A stretch of DNA of 64,000 nt from Paenibacillus sp. Soil787. Lineage in GTDB: Bacteria > Bacillota > Bacilli > Paenibacillales > NBRC-103111. Positions 9,052 to 17,724 of this stretch are shown here, piece after piece (position 1 is the stretch's first letter; every line of letters begins with the position of its first letter). Where the stretch lies: the NCBI RefSeq assembly GCF_001429545.1, contig NZ_LMSP01000001.1, positions 154,774 through 218,773 on the forward strand, given 5' to 3'. Below the pieces are notes generated by a model. It saw only the letters and a program-made list of their open reading frames with translations. It was not told the DNA's origin and ran no database searches. Position numbers and translations under genes: made by a program.

Positions 9052-9267
9052 ATGAATATAAAGATCTTGGCGAAGACCGATGTTTTTATTAAAGCGAGAG
9101 TCATTAAAGGTTATTCCCAACGAGAGTTGGCGAAGCACTCGGGTTTAAGTCATGCTTATATCAGTCTGCTTGAACGATCGATTAAATCAGTGGGTCCATC
9201 TACAGCTAAGAAATTGAGTGATTTGCTAGATAAGGATTTAGAAGAGTTGTTTCTGATTGAGATGTAG
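9052..9267 (+). CDS. Small XRE family regulator
   Basis: A 71-residue single-domain XRE repressor-like protein (VIKGYSQRELAKHSGLSHAY), the usual length of minimal Cro/Xre proteins. The ATG at 9052 is preceded by GGGGGG 17 nt upstream, which is far; the mini-frame ATG GCA GAA TAA ends just before it and may couple translation. It diverges from the 131-residue XRE gene, and a terminator follows at 9287. Confidence 0.7.
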   Translation: MNIKILAKTDVFIKARVIKGYSQRELAKHSGLSHAYISLLERSIKSVGPSTAKKLSDLLDKDLEELFLIEM

Positions 9268-9286
9268 TTTAAATGGAGTAAGTAAC

Positions 9287-9320
9287 AGCCATCCACGATG
9301 CGTGCGATGGCTTGTTTTTT
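9287..9320 (+). terminator. Terminator after small XRE gene
   Basis: AGCCATC ... GATGGCT arms are followed by TTGTTTTTT. Confidence 0.75.
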
Positions 9321-9471
9321 ATTATAGGAGATGTGAAAACATCAGACTCAGGGGATGGAAACTTTTATTACTTTTATCCGGACCAACTCGTTCACTTCAT
9401 ACGTTAATGTATATTTAAATTTTAAAAGTTAAAAATACAGGAATGGCTTATATAACCATTGGAGGTCGAGG

Positions 9472-9657
9472 ATGGAATTATCTAAATTAAAGCGGATTAT
9501 TGTTATGCTTAGTATTGTAACACTTGCAATCTCAATTGCTGGCTGTAAACCAGAAACTAAGGGGAAGGAAAAAGGTACTAAAAGTTCATCTGATGATTCA
9601 GAGAAACAGAAAGATAAACAAGAAGCAAAAAAGACGGATGAGGAAGTTAAAAAATAA
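9472..9657 (+). CDS. Small Lys/Glu-rich lipoprotein, possibly shortened by frameshifts
   Basis: A 61-residue lipoprotein: positively charged start, hydrophobic stretch, lipobox SIAGC (lipidated Cys ~24), then a charged Lys/Glu/Ser/Asp tail. GGAGG precedes the ATG by 8 nt. The stop follows a run of six A. Beyond it another frame continues with the same composition (NGNDENKEEGDKKK), and a second one-base shift in the next A-run would reach a stop at 9716 just before a terminator. The tail may therefore have been longer or may be variable. Function unknown; the coat genes downstream are on the other strand. Confidence 0.6.
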   Translation: MELSKLKRIIVMLSIVTLAISIAGCKPETKGKEKGTKSSSDDSEKQKDKQEAKKTDEEVKK

Positions 9658-9717
9658 ATGGTAATGATGAAAATAAAGAAGAAGGAGATAAGAAAAAACC
9701 AAAGATGAGCAAAAATA

Positions 9718-9746
9718 AAAGCCAGGGGATCTTTCCCTCAGGCTTT
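9718..9746. terminator. Bidirectional terminator
   Basis: AAAGCC / GGCTTT arms with an inner AGGGGA / TTTCCCT stem. On the - strand it is followed by TATTTTTG, ending the coat genes; on the + strand it follows the lipoprotein. Confidence 0.7.
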
Positions 9747-9764
9747 AACTTTGTCCGGTGCAAT

Positions 9765-10043
9765 TTATAGGTTTAGGACAGTATTCGCATTTTGAATATC
9801 AGTTTGAATCTGTTGTTTAATATTAAATGGATTGTACCAACCTTTAGACATCATGAAATTTGAGAGTTGTTCATGACTAGAAACAGCCATGTCAAATTGT
9901 TGTTTTAATAAAGTTCTAACTTGTGGAGTGGCTGCTTCAGACAAAGCAGTTGCAATATCTTTAATACTTGCTTTTGCTGTTATAAGCATATCACTGGCTA
10001 TCGTTTGATCGGTTAAAGTTTGTTGTATTGTAGCAGTTGTCAT
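9765..10043 (-). CDS. Spore coat protein, CotF-like
   Basis: A 92-residue helical protein with a four-helix CotF/ferritin-like pattern and a C-terminal SKGWYNPFNI stretch typical of the coat F domain family. It is expected in the coat or inner layers of the spore. An AAAGGAGAA ribosome binding site lies upstream. It follows a related 70-residue gene 25 nt away on the same strand, so the two are probably co-transcribed during sporulation. Family-level call from sequence pattern only. Confidence 0.75.
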   Translation of the reverse strand: MTTATIQQTLTDQTIASDMLITAKASIKDIATALSEAATPQVRTLLKQQFDMAVSSHEQLSNFMMSKGWYNPFNIKQQIQTDIQNANTVLNL

Positions 10044-10068
10044 TAAAATTCTCCTTTCTTTTAAAAAT

Positions 10069-10281
10069 TTAGAGTGTCATGTTAGCCACTTGTGAAAGTA
10101 CTCCCTGAATACCTTTTACCGCTTGTGTGGAATTTTGAATATCTTGTTGAATCAATGCTTTTAACTGAGGATCTTGAACTAATTTTTCTCTTGCTTTTGC
10201 TTCTGTTAGACATACAGTTTTAGCAGAAAGCAATTCATGTAATTCCAACGCTTCGTGAATAGCTAAACTTTGTTGAGACAT
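10069..10281 (-). CDS. Small coat-associated protein (CotF partner)
   Basis: A 70-residue helical protein starting MSQQSLAIHEALELHELL, whose two helices resemble the first half of CotF-like proteins. The start is chosen at the ATG preceded by GGGGGTGAAGTAAAA; the longer frame to 10353 runs into a 23S rRNA-like fragment and has no ribosome binding site. It is the first gene of the two-gene coat unit. Short partner proteins next to CotF-domain genes are common in Bacillales; its own function is unknown. Confidence 0.65.
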   Translation of the reverse strand: MSQQSLAIHEALELHELLSAKTVCLTEAKAREKLVQDPQLKALIQQDIQNSTQAVKGIQGVLSQVANMTL

Positions 10282-10351
10282 TTTTACTTCACCCCCAATC
10301 CCTTGGTTATTGTGACCCAATCTCATCTTGTTATTCAATTGAAGTAAGTAC

Positions 10352-10493
10352 ATTGGGTTAGTCTGCCACCCTAATCGTATCGGAGTTTTAACCTGGTACC
10401 GTAATCCGGTATGGGAAAGTGTCAGGTAGACAGTTCGACTAGGGCGGTCGCCTCCAAAATGTAACGAAGGCGTTTAAAGGTTCCTTCAGAATG
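10352..10493 (+). pseudogene. Degenerate 23S rRNA fragment (domain V region)
   Basis: The stretch from ~10352 (TGGGTTAGTCTGCCACCC) through CCTGGTACCGTAATCCGG to GGCGGTCGCCTCC and AAAGGTTCCTTCAGAATG follows the order of the conserved 23S rRNA region around E. coli positions 2200-2330. Compared with the remembered consensus, it differs mostly by transitions (GGTAGACAG for GGTGGGCAG, GACTAGGG for GACTGGGG, TTCCTTC for TTCCCTC). It is ~140 nt, has no rRNA neighbours, and sits between the coat genes and cdaS. It cannot be a functional rRNA. Confidence 0.8.
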
Positions 10494-10596
10494 TTATGTC
10501 ATACAAATAAGGTTGAATGCACATATTAATTCATAGGTATACCGGTGGTTGATCAAACTTATTCGTGAATATAAAATCAAGTTCTGAGGTGTGGCG

Positions 10597-11220
10597 ATGC
10601 AGCAAGAAAATTGTGATATATCTCCGATGAAAGAACAGTTGAAGCAACAATTGCGCCACATTTCCGCTGAAATAGAGTGTAGCTTGGATACCTTAGATAG
10701 TGATGAAAATAACTGTCTCTTAAGTCGATTTAACGAAATTCGCGAAGCCTTCAAACAAGTCGAATCCACAGCTGCTTCCTTCTATTTGCAATGTTATTTA
10801 TCCTCATTCACAAGCCATTATTTAGACTTGTCCATTTGCATTCAGCATTTGTCAGAACGAAGGCATGGTGCTTTGATTGTGATCCAGAGGAATGATCTGC
10901 TGGATATGTTTATGCACTCTGGCATCAGATTGGAAGCAACGTTGACTTACTCGTTATTGGAAACTATCTTTTACCCAGGCAACCCGCTGCATGATGGAGC
11001 CTTATTGATTCAATCCGATCGAATCGTTTCGGCTGCGAACGTTTTGCCAGTATCTAATATTATGGTTGAAAAGAAAATGGGGACACGACACCGTGCCGCG
11101 ATAGGTTTGACAGAACGAACTGATGCTCTTGTGCTCGTCGTTTCAGAGGAAACCGGCAATGCTTCCTTTGCCTACAAGGGAATCCTGCACCCCATTCATT
11201 CTTTGGACCCAATGATTTAG
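10597..11220 (+). CDS. cdaS: Sporulation-type diadenylate cyclase CdaS
   Basis: A 207-residue soluble protein. An N-terminal helical region (1-60, YojJ-like autoinhibitory helices) is followed by a DAC domain (70-200) with the two catalytic motifs, DGA at ~134 (HDGALLIQ) and RHR at ~165 (GTRHRAAIG). It converts two ATP to c-di-AMP. The absence of transmembrane helices and the N-terminal layout match CdaS rather than CdaA or DisA. The start is ATG 10597, 5 nt after GAGGTG. Location next to coat and cortex-lytic genes fits expression in the forespore. Confidence 0.9.
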   Translation: MQQENCDISPMKEQLKQQLRHISAEIECSLDTLDSDENNCLLSRFNEIREAFKQVESTAASFYLQCYLSSFTSHYLDLSICIQHLSERRHGALIVIQRNDLLDMFMHSGIRLEATLTYSLLETIFYPGNPLHDGALLIQSDRIVSAANVLPVSNIMVEKKMGTRHRAAIGLTERTDALVLVVSEETGNASFAYKGILHPIHSLDPMI

Positions 11221-11240
11221 CCGATCATAGAGCGTTAGAT

Positions 11241-12497
11241 TCAAAGCACTCTTTTTTGATAAAAAAAATGCTCTACCAAGAAAACAGATTGAGGGAAATT
11301 CAATCCGAGCTGCCACGCTCCAACTCCTCTAAGCCTATAATCGACAACGGTTTGAAATTTGGCTGCACGGGCTCGCGCATCTTCAAACCATACAAAGTGT
11401 CTCTTGCCGTTCTCGTCCCAATATGAAAAATAAGGTTGTTGGTACTGAATGGAATATTGAATCGGCACTTCATACTTCATAGCTGTTTCGGTAGCTGATG
11501 TAACGGAAACAGCTTTCGCTCTGAGTACGGTTCCATTGTCCATCGTCCAGTCATATCCATATCTGGGTACCCCAAGAATAATTTTGTTCCGAGGTATGCG
11601 CTGCACGGCATAATCGAGAGTTTTGCGTATCTCATCGATTGGGGCGACAGGTCCAGGACCAGAATGCGTTTCATGCCAATCATAGGCCATTATGAAAACG
11701 AAATCTACGACAGCACCGATCCCTCCGTAATCATAACCAGGATAATCACTATCGCTTTTTTTTACATGAAGGGCGACCGATGTCAAGAATCCCTCCGGAT
11801 TCAAACGATCGTTCAATAAGCGTAAAAAACCGGTATACAAGTCCCTTTCCCCTGCACGAATCTGCTCAAAATCAATATTAACGCCAGCATAATTTTTTGT
11901 TTTCACTAAATTATAAATATTGTTAATTAAACGGTTCCTTAATTCAGGAGAGTTAAGTACTTGTCTTGTCACATTGGGACTGAACCCTTCCGGAGTTAAA
12001 TTTGTAATTGTCGCCAGTGGAGCAACTCTATGTTTCCGCGAAGCTCTTACGGCTAATTCATCGTTGTTTAGAGTGCTCAAGTTCCCTTCCTCGGTAATGT
12101 GATATTCAAAAATGCCAAAGTAGGCATTGTAAGGAGAAAAGGCACGGGTCGTCATTTCAATTTGTTCAGGCGTAGCAGGAATGAAATAACTTAAGCCTTC
12201 TTCCGGATATTTGGGTCTCACCGGCAGATTCAGCTTCATGCCTACGGATAATACATCGCTTTGAAGCCCGTTAGCCTTACGCAAGGTATCCATTTGTACC
12301 AAACTCATCTGGGATATCGTATATAACGAATTTCCGGGCTGAACGATATAGAAAGTTGCTGGAATGATCAAAGCTTGACCAGGAACCAGTGACGGATCAA
12401 ACACGCCGTTAACATCGCGAATTTTATCGAGGGGAAATTGAAATTTTGAAGCAATAGAAAAAAGAGAATCACCACTTTTTACGGTATAAATAAACAT
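11241..12497 (-). CDS. sleL: Spore cortex-lytic N-acetylglucosaminidase, SleL/YaaH-like
   Basis: A 418-residue protein: two LysM domains (about 1-45 and 50-93, separated by ATFYIVQPGNSLYTIS) and a GH18 domain (100-418) with the GVNIDFEQI catalytic strand near 205, whose Glu is the acid/base. SleL-type enzymes hydrolyse cortex fragments with muramic-delta-lactam during germination. There is no signal peptide, as usual for this spore-packaged family. The ATG chosen gives the family-typical MFIYTVKSGDS start; GGGGGG lies 12 nt upstream. It converges with cdaS. Confidence 0.9.
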   Translation of the reverse strand: MFIYTVKSGDSLFSIASKFQFPLDKIRDVNGVFDPSLVPGQALIIPATFYIVQPGNSLYTISQMSLVQMDTLRKANGLQSDVLSVGMKLNLPVRPKYPEEGLSYFIPATPEQIEMTTRAFSPYNAYFGIFEYHITEEGNLSTLNNDELAVRASRKHRVAPLATITNLTPEGFSPNVTRQVLNSPELRNRLINNIYNLVKTKNYAGVNIDFEQIRAGERDLYTGFLRLLNDRLNPEGFLTSVALHVKKSDSDYPGYDYGGIGAVVDFVFIMAYDWHETHSGPGPVAPIDEIRKTLDYAVQRIPRNKIILGVPRYGYDWTMDNGTVLRAKAVSVTSATETAMKYEVPIQYSIQYQQPYFSYWDENGKRHFVWFEDARARAAKFQTVVDYRLRGVGAWQLGLNFPQSVFLVEHFFYQKRVL

Positions 12498-12703
12498 ATG
12501 AAAGTCATTCCCCCCAGCAGAGCAAAGATACTTCCTTCCAATCATATTCATAGGCAGGCCTGTTTCAGAACAGCTGCACTTTGCTAACGGAGGGCAATTC
12601 GAGGAGAACCGCAGCCCACACTTCCCGAAAAATATGGCATATCATAATTTTAATTTGTTTGGAAAATTCAATGAAACTGAAATGATGATGTGAGGTGAAA
12701 TCA

Positions 12704-13657
12704 TTGCAAAAAATGACAAAGACTCCAAGTAAGATTAAAAAGGTGATAGCTAGAAAACCAAAGTCTAATCAAATGCGGGGGGATATATGGGATCAATACA
12801 CACTAAAACATTTAATGCAAAGGAAACCTAAAATCATATATAAAGGTAAAAGCCGTTTTCAAAATATTGTCTTGCTCGAAGCGAAAGATGTACGGTTGTA
12901 TTTGGATAAGCAGCTGCAATTCAGTTCATTGGATGAACGCTTTTATCATGAGGCACTTGTTCACCCGGCAATGACGATGTCACCTGGACGACGTAATGTT
13001 TTGATATTAGGCGGAGGCGATGGATTCGCAGTAAGAGAAGTGCTCAAATACAAGGATGTAAAAACGGTTGATTTGGTTGAGTTGGATCCCAAAATCATTA
13101 AAATAGCCAAAAGAAAGCCCATATCTACATTAAATCACCGATCATTATTTGATAAGCGCGTGAATGTCCATCAAAAGGATGCCAATTTATTTTTCCCTGC
13201 CACTAAATCCTATCAGGTGATTATCGTTGATTTTCCCGATCCATCAGACAAAGTGATAAGTAAGCTGTACACAAAAGAGTTTTTTCAACGTGTAGTAAAA
13301 TCGCTTGCTCCAGGCGGTATTATTGTCATCCAATCCAATTCGACCGAAGATATGCCGCGTGTCTATTGGAGCATTCATCATACATTGAGAAGCATAGGCA
13401 TGAAGACGAAAAGCTACTTTGTTTATGTCCCTTCTTTCGGAGATTGGGGCTTCCAGATCGCTTCGTTTAAAAACTTTGTCCCTGGCAGAAAGAAGGTGCC
13501 TGTCCCCAACCAAACACTCCCCAAAAACATCGCAACATTGTTCAAATTGCCATCAGAAGTTCTTGAATCAAAAAATGAAGCCTTACCAAATAGCTTGAAA
13601 AACCTGAGGTTATTTAAATATTATCATCTTGATCAGAAAGAATCTGTAGGGGGTTAA
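12704..13657 (+). CDS. Spermidine synthase-like aminopropyltransferase/methyltransferase-fold protein
   Basis: A 317-residue protein with a Lys/Arg-rich N-terminus (first ~25 residues), then a SpeE-type Rossmann domain: LILGGGDGFAVREVL (~100-115), VDLVELDPKI (~124) and DFPDPSD (~175, proton-acceptor Asp region). It transfers an aminopropyl group from decarboxylated SAM, if the family assignment holds. The TTG at 12704 is preferred because GAGGTG lies 7 nt upstream; ATG 12713 is the alternative. The basic N-terminus is unusual compared with SpeE of 275-290 residues, so another polyamine or branched product is possible. Confidence 0.75.
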   Translation: MQKMTKTPSKIKKVIARKPKSNQMRGDIWDQYTLKHLMQRKPKIIYKGKSRFQNIVLLEAKDVRLYLDKQLQFSSLDERFYHEALVHPAMTMSPGRRNVLILGGGDGFAVREVLKYKDVKTVDLVELDPKIIKIAKRKPISTLNHRSLFDKRVNVHQKDANLFFPATKSYQVIIVDFPDPSDKVISKLYTKEFFQRVVKSLAPGGIIVIQSNSTEDMPRVYWSIHHTLRSIGMKTKSYFVYVPSFGDWGFQIASFKNFVPGRKKVPVPNQTLPKNIATLFKLPSEVLESKNEALPNSLKNLRLFKYYHLDQKESVGG

Positions 13658-13704
13658 GGAAAAGTTAGAGGGCTATGGGATAGTCCTCTTTGTGTCTTTT
13701 CATA

Positions 13705-14583
13705 TTAGGGTTGGCCTGACGTCCTTTTAAACTGATAGGGGGTCAATCCCACGTGTTTCTTGAACATTTGGCAAAAATAAGAGAAGTTCCCCAGACCCAC
13801 GGCCAATCCGATTCCCTGGATAGAGATATCGCTTGTTTTAAGCAATAAACAGGCTTGACGAATGCGTCTAGCAGTCAAATATTCGGTAATGCTGCTGCCT
13901 ACGATTTGCTTAAAAACCGCGGATATGTGATTTGGCGATAAATGGATGGCCTGTGCGAGTTGATTAAGCTCAAATGGCTCCATGTAATGGATTTCGATCC
14001 ACTCCATGACCTTCTCAGCAATAGAGGAGGACTTTACTTTGGAATTGCGTTCCGTAGATAAGTTGTAACCGGCTAATGGGTAGGAAGCTTTCAAATGATG
14101 CATCAAGTTGGTCAAGAAGAATAATTGCTCTTCGAGCAATTGTTCTGGTTTGGCATGCTCAATTGTATGTTGGTGCGATTGGAGTAAGTTATGCAGAGCC
14201 TCCGTGTCTAATCCGCTTATCATTTGAATAGTTAGGGGGTCTTTCCAAAGCTTCTGGAAAAATTCACGTGTAGAAGGGAATGCCGCCATACAGCCATCAA
14301 GCACATCTGGTTCGAATACGAAAAATGATCGAATGTATGCTTGATGAGCTCCTTCGTTCATGCGTATCCGATGAAGCTGAAAGGGTCTGAAGTAAAAGAG
14401 CATACCCGGAGCCAGATCGAAAATTTGTTGTTCCACAATGACTGTACCAGTGCCTTCGTGGACGATAAGGATTTCCATGCCTTGATGTGCGTGATAGATT
14501 TCCGCGAATTCATTTGTCCGATTTCGATAAAATTGAAGATGTGCCGGGTGTTGATTCAGGTTCAAGTAATTCATTACCTTCAT
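13705..14583 (-). CDS. AraC family regulator with cupin sensor
   Basis: A 292-residue protein with an N-terminal cupin (HAHQGMEILIVHEGTG, ~35-50) and a C-terminal double helix-turn-helix (LNQLAQAIHLSPNHISAVF and FSYFCQMFKKHVGLTPYQF). Such regulators usually respond to a sugar or oligosaccharide and activate the adjacent catabolic genes. It diverges from a GH88 hydrolase and PL38-type lyase, so uronan degradation is its likely target. The ATG preceded by GGGAGT at 10 nt was chosen; an ATG 18 nt upstream is possible. Confidence 0.85.
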   Translation of the reverse strand: MKVMNYLNLNQHPAHLQFYRNRTNEFAEIYHAHQGMEILIVHEGTGTVIVEQQIFDLAPGMLFYFRPFQLHRIRMNEGAHQAYIRSFFVFEPDVLDGCMAAFPSTREFFQKLWKDPLTIQMISGLDTEALHNLLQSHQHTIEHAKPEQLLEEQLFFLTNLMHHLKASYPLAGYNLSTERNSKVKSSSIAEKVMEWIEIHYMEPFELNQLAQAIHLSPNHISAVFKQIVGSSITEYLTARRIRQACLLLKTSDISIQGIGLAVGLGNFSYFCQMFKKHVGLTPYQFKRTSGQP

Positions 14584-14733
14584 ACTCAGAATGACTCCCA
14601 TCTTCTCTATTCTGTTAAATCATAATACAACAACATTTTAACATAAGAGCACTACACTCTGTTCGATTGATTTTTGCTATAATGAGGGCAAGAATTTCGG
14701 TGGGAGTCATAGACAATCAAAGGAGCGAATCGA

Positions 14734-15894
14734 ATGGAGAACAAGACAACGATTCAAGCTGACAAGTGGAAGAACGCGGCAAGCATGAAGGAAGCACTGC
14801 CCCTCGTATGGGAGGCGCTGCAGGTTAAAGTAGATCGAATGATCGAGCAGCTTGGAGATAAATCTCCGCATGTCGCTAAGGAAAACGGTGTCTATGATGA
14901 CATGCGGCACGACTGGTGGACCTCCGGCTTTTGGCCAGGCATCCTGTGGATTATGCACGAAATGACCGGCAAGGAGCATTACAAAAAAGCGGCTTGGAGC
15001 TGGGACGAGAAGTTTGAAAAGAAGATGGTCGAGGCTAACAACTATCATCATGATGTCGGCTTTCAATTCCTGCCGACGGCGGTTATCAAATACAAGCTGA
15101 CAGGCGATCAGGACGGTAAGCGCCGGGGGCTGTTTGCGGCAAACTTCTTAACCGGACGCTTCAATCTGGCTGGTCAATTCCTGAGAGCATGGAATCAAGA
15201 AAAAATCGGTTGGTCTATCGTAGATTCGTCTATGAACTTGTCTATCTTGTTTTGGGCTGCACAAGAGTCTGCTGATCCAAGGTTCGAGCATATAGGGAAG
15301 GCACATGCAGATACGGTGGTGGAACACTTTATCCGAGAAGACGGATCTGTGAATCACATTCTTAGCTTTGACCCTAGGTCGGGTGAACTCATCGAATCTC
15401 TTGGCGGGCAGGGGGCAGGACCTCAATCTTCCTGGAGCCGCGGGCAAGCCTGGGCGCTGCATGGCATGGCCAACACTTACCGTTACACAGGGGATACCAA
15501 ATATCTCCATGCAGCTAGACGCGTTGCACACTATTTCCTTGCATGCTTGCCTGAGGATTATGTAGCGCATTGGGATTTCCGAGCAGACGAATCCTTGGAA
15601 TGTCTCCCGCGCGACACGTCTGCGGCAACATGCGCTGCATCTGGTTTGCTTGAGCTGGCTGATGCACTCCCAGCGGTTGAGGGCGCCCTCTATCGACGGG
15701 CAGCGGAACGGATCCTGCTATCCTTGACCCAGAACTATGCGACATGGGATCAACCGGAGCACGAGGCAATCCTGCTTGGCGGAACGGGCAACTTCCCCGC
15801 TGGACAGAACATCGATGTTTCCTTGATCTATGGAGATTATTATTATGTTGAAGCCATCGCGAAGCTGTTAGGCTGGAAAAATCGTATTTTCTAG
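14734..15894 (+). CDS. GH88 unsaturated glucuronyl hydrolase
   Basis: A 386-residue cytoplasmic protein with an (alpha/alpha)6 barrel pattern and GH88 hallmarks: WWTSGFWPGILW (~60-72), HHDVGF with Asp ~107, and VDSSMNLSILFWA with Asp ~164, the pair that hydrates the vinyl ether of unsaturated uronic acids. The product is a free 5-keto-4-deoxyuronate. There is no signal peptide, so it acts on imported oligosaccharides. It is the first gene of a two-gene unit, 79 nt before the PL38-type lyase. A typical start with AAAGGAGCGAATCG lies upstream. Confidence 0.9.
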   Translation: MENKTTIQADKWKNAASMKEALPLVWEALQVKVDRMIEQLGDKSPHVAKENGVYDDMRHDWWTSGFWPGILWIMHEMTGKEHYKKAAWSWDEKFEKKMVEANNYHHDVGFQFLPTAVIKYKLTGDQDGKRRGLFAANFLTGRFNLAGQFLRAWNQEKIGWSIVDSSMNLSILFWAAQESADPRFEHIGKAHADTVVEHFIREDGSVNHILSFDPRSGELIESLGGQGAGPQSSWSRGQAWALHGMANTYRYTGDTKYLHAARRVAHYFLACLPEDYVAHWDFRADESLECLPRDTSAATCAASGLLELADALPAVEGALYRRAAERILLSLTQNYATWDQPEHEAILLGGTGNFPAGQNIDVSLIYGDYYYVEAIAKLLGWKNRIF

Positions 15895-15973
15895 CAGCAT
15901 TGGCCTGTGATTAGCTAATTTCATTATGAATTAGTGAGTCATAGGCCAATTTCTTTCTGCAGGGAGGAGCCTG

Positions 15974-17095
15974 ATGATGGGAATCTTAAAGTTAAACAAG
16001 GAACAATGGAACGATTATTTTGATAAGAACAAAATTCTCCATGATGCGGAGGAGTCGCTTCACGCCCCGATGTTACATATAACAGATCATATTGCTCCTG
16101 GAAGTCCTGGGGGCTTGCATGATTATTATTCGAATGGCGACTACTGGTGGCCGAATCCGGATACGGAGGACGGACTGCCGTATATTCGCCGAGATGGCGA
16201 AAGTAATCCAGGTAATTTCGATCATCACCGGAGCACCCTGCGGCTAATGAGATCGCATGTAGTAAGGTTGGCTTCGGCTTATCGGATCACAGAGGACGAG
16301 CGGTATGCGGCAAAAGCGATACAGCTTTTGAAGGGGTTTTTCTTGGATGAACAGACCCGAATGAATCCGCATCTGCTGTATGCCCAAGCGATTCCTGGCA
16401 TATGTGAGGGAAGAGGAATCGGGATTATTGATACGCTTCACTTGATCGACGTTACGGTTGCTTTTGAAGCTTTACAAAGGGCATTGCGTGTGGAGGAATC
16501 TATAAGGCTGGGCCTTATAGATTGGTTCTCCAGTTACTTGAATTGGATGAGCACGCATCCTCAAGGCATTGAGGAAAGGGACGCATCCAATAATCATGGG
16601 ATCTGCTGGTTCGTGCAAGCAGCTGCATTTGGACGGATGACCGGAAATCAAGAGATGCTTGGCTTTTGCCGAGAACAATTCAAGACCCGTCTGCTGGCTG
16701 AGCAAATGGATCAGAACGGCAGCTTACCGAGGGAACTTACGCGAACTAAGCCTTATGCCTATTCCATCTTTGCACTGGATAATCTGGTCACTCTCTGCCA
16801 CATCCTATCGACTCCGAGTGATAACCTATGGGATTATCAACTCCCCGACGGAAGGGGAATCCGAAAGGGAATCGATTTTTTGACGCCATATTTGATGAAT
16901 AAAGCTGAATGGCCTTACAAGGATGATGTGGAGTGCTTTGAGGACTGGCCTGTTGGGATATCGTTTTTATTATTCGCGGGGCTTGTTTACGAATCTGATG
17001 ATTTGCTGAAGCTGTGGCACGAGCTGGATAAAAGCCCTGTGAGTTTGGAGGTGCGCAGAAATATGGCCATCCGACAACCGCTGCTTTGGTTGTAA
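15974..17095 (+). CDS. PL38-type glucuronan/alginate lyase family protein
   Basis: A 373-residue protein of the alginate-lyase (alpha/alpha) barrel family. YSNGDYWWPNPDTEDGLPYI (~46-66), the NNHG motif at ~210 and KPYAYSIFALDNL (~258) are family features. PL38 members act on beta-1,4-glucuronan by beta-elimination, giving unsaturated products that the adjacent GH88 enzyme would remove. There is no signal peptide, so it may act on imported oligomers. GGGAGGAGCCTG precedes ATG 15974; ATG 15977 is an alternative. The assignment to PL38 rather than another alginate-lyase group is by motif memory. Confidence 0.75.
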   Translation: MMGILKLNKEQWNDYFDKNKILHDAEESLHAPMLHITDHIAPGSPGGLHDYYSNGDYWWPNPDTEDGLPYIRRDGESNPGNFDHHRSTLRLMRSHVVRLASAYRITEDERYAAKAIQLLKGFFLDEQTRMNPHLLYAQAIPGICEGRGIGIIDTLHLIDVTVAFEALQRALRVEESIRLGLIDWFSSYLNWMSTHPQGIEERDASNNHGICWFVQAAAFGRMTGNQEMLGFCREQFKTRLLAEQMDQNGSLPRELTRTKPYAYSIFALDNLVTLCHILSTPSDNLWDYQLPDGRGIRKGIDFLTPYLMNKAEWPYKDDVECFEDWPVGISFLLFAGLVYESDDLLKLWHELDKSPVSLEVRRNMAIRQPLLWL

Positions 17096-17115
17096 GAATA
17101 TGGAGGCAAGGTCGT

Positions 17116-17152
17116 AAAGGGATGTCTGCTAACTCTGGACACTCCCTTTTTT
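17116..17152 (+). terminator. Terminator after the uronan locus
   Basis: AAAGGGATGTC ... GACACTCCCTTT arms (one mismatch) are followed by TTTTA. Confidence 0.6.
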
Positions 17153-17407
17153 ACGTTTACACCTATATTTGAATATCCAGATTAGGTAATGAGGGTTTGT
17201 AGTTTCGATTTTAAAGATGAATTTACGATTATGAAGATTTATTATCTTCATGATTTATTTAAAATTGAGGGAAAGTGCGCACTCGACGACAATGAAAGGA
17301 GTTTAAAGGGTTAAAAGGATTGTTCGATTCGAAAATGATGCCAAGTTAAGAGGAGGATATTTTAATGGGAAAAGGAAAAAAAGCAGGCATTCTACTAGAA
17401 TTGTTGC

Positions 17408-17582
17408 GGAACATAGATGCCTTATTTTGCTCGAAAATGCGTAATTCACGGTTTCGCGGAACAAGGATCCTCTATTTCTTACTTTCGAGGCATAAAAACC
17501 AGTAAACGTCAAAATAACGGCCCCACGTTCCGCTTACCGGCCTGTATCGGCATAATCATCGAAATAGAGGCTCCTCGTTCCC
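17408..17582. repeat. Four-unit inverted array, GGAAC family, copy 1
   Basis: Forward units GGAACATAGATGCCTTATTT (17408) and GGAACAAGGATCCTCTATTT (17458) are followed by reverse units CAAAATAACGGCCCCACGTT (17510) and GAAATAGAGGCTCCTCGTTC (17561). Spacing is 50, 52 and 51 bp. The order forward-forward-reverse-reverse lets unit 1 pair with unit 4 and unit 2 with unit 3. The rest of 17153-17724 shows no gene; open frames across it are by-products of the repeat. Confidence 0.7.
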
Positions 17583-17724
17583 TCCGATCATCAAATTAGC
17601 AGCTTATATGCTTGATGAACGACTATAAAAGGCGGAGTAATCAGGTTTCCTTCTAGAACTTGATAATGTTGGAAAATCCAAGTAGAGTTGAAGGGCAGGA
17701 GTTGAAAGTAGGGGGTTGTTTGAT

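Noticed and set aside
17408..17582. Possible CRISPR array, because of ~50 bp periodic units
   Set aside because: Units change orientation within the array, are diverged, number only four, and no cas genes are present.
17303..17599. Short open frames over the GGAAC array
   Set aside because: They run through the palindromic units and have no start signals.
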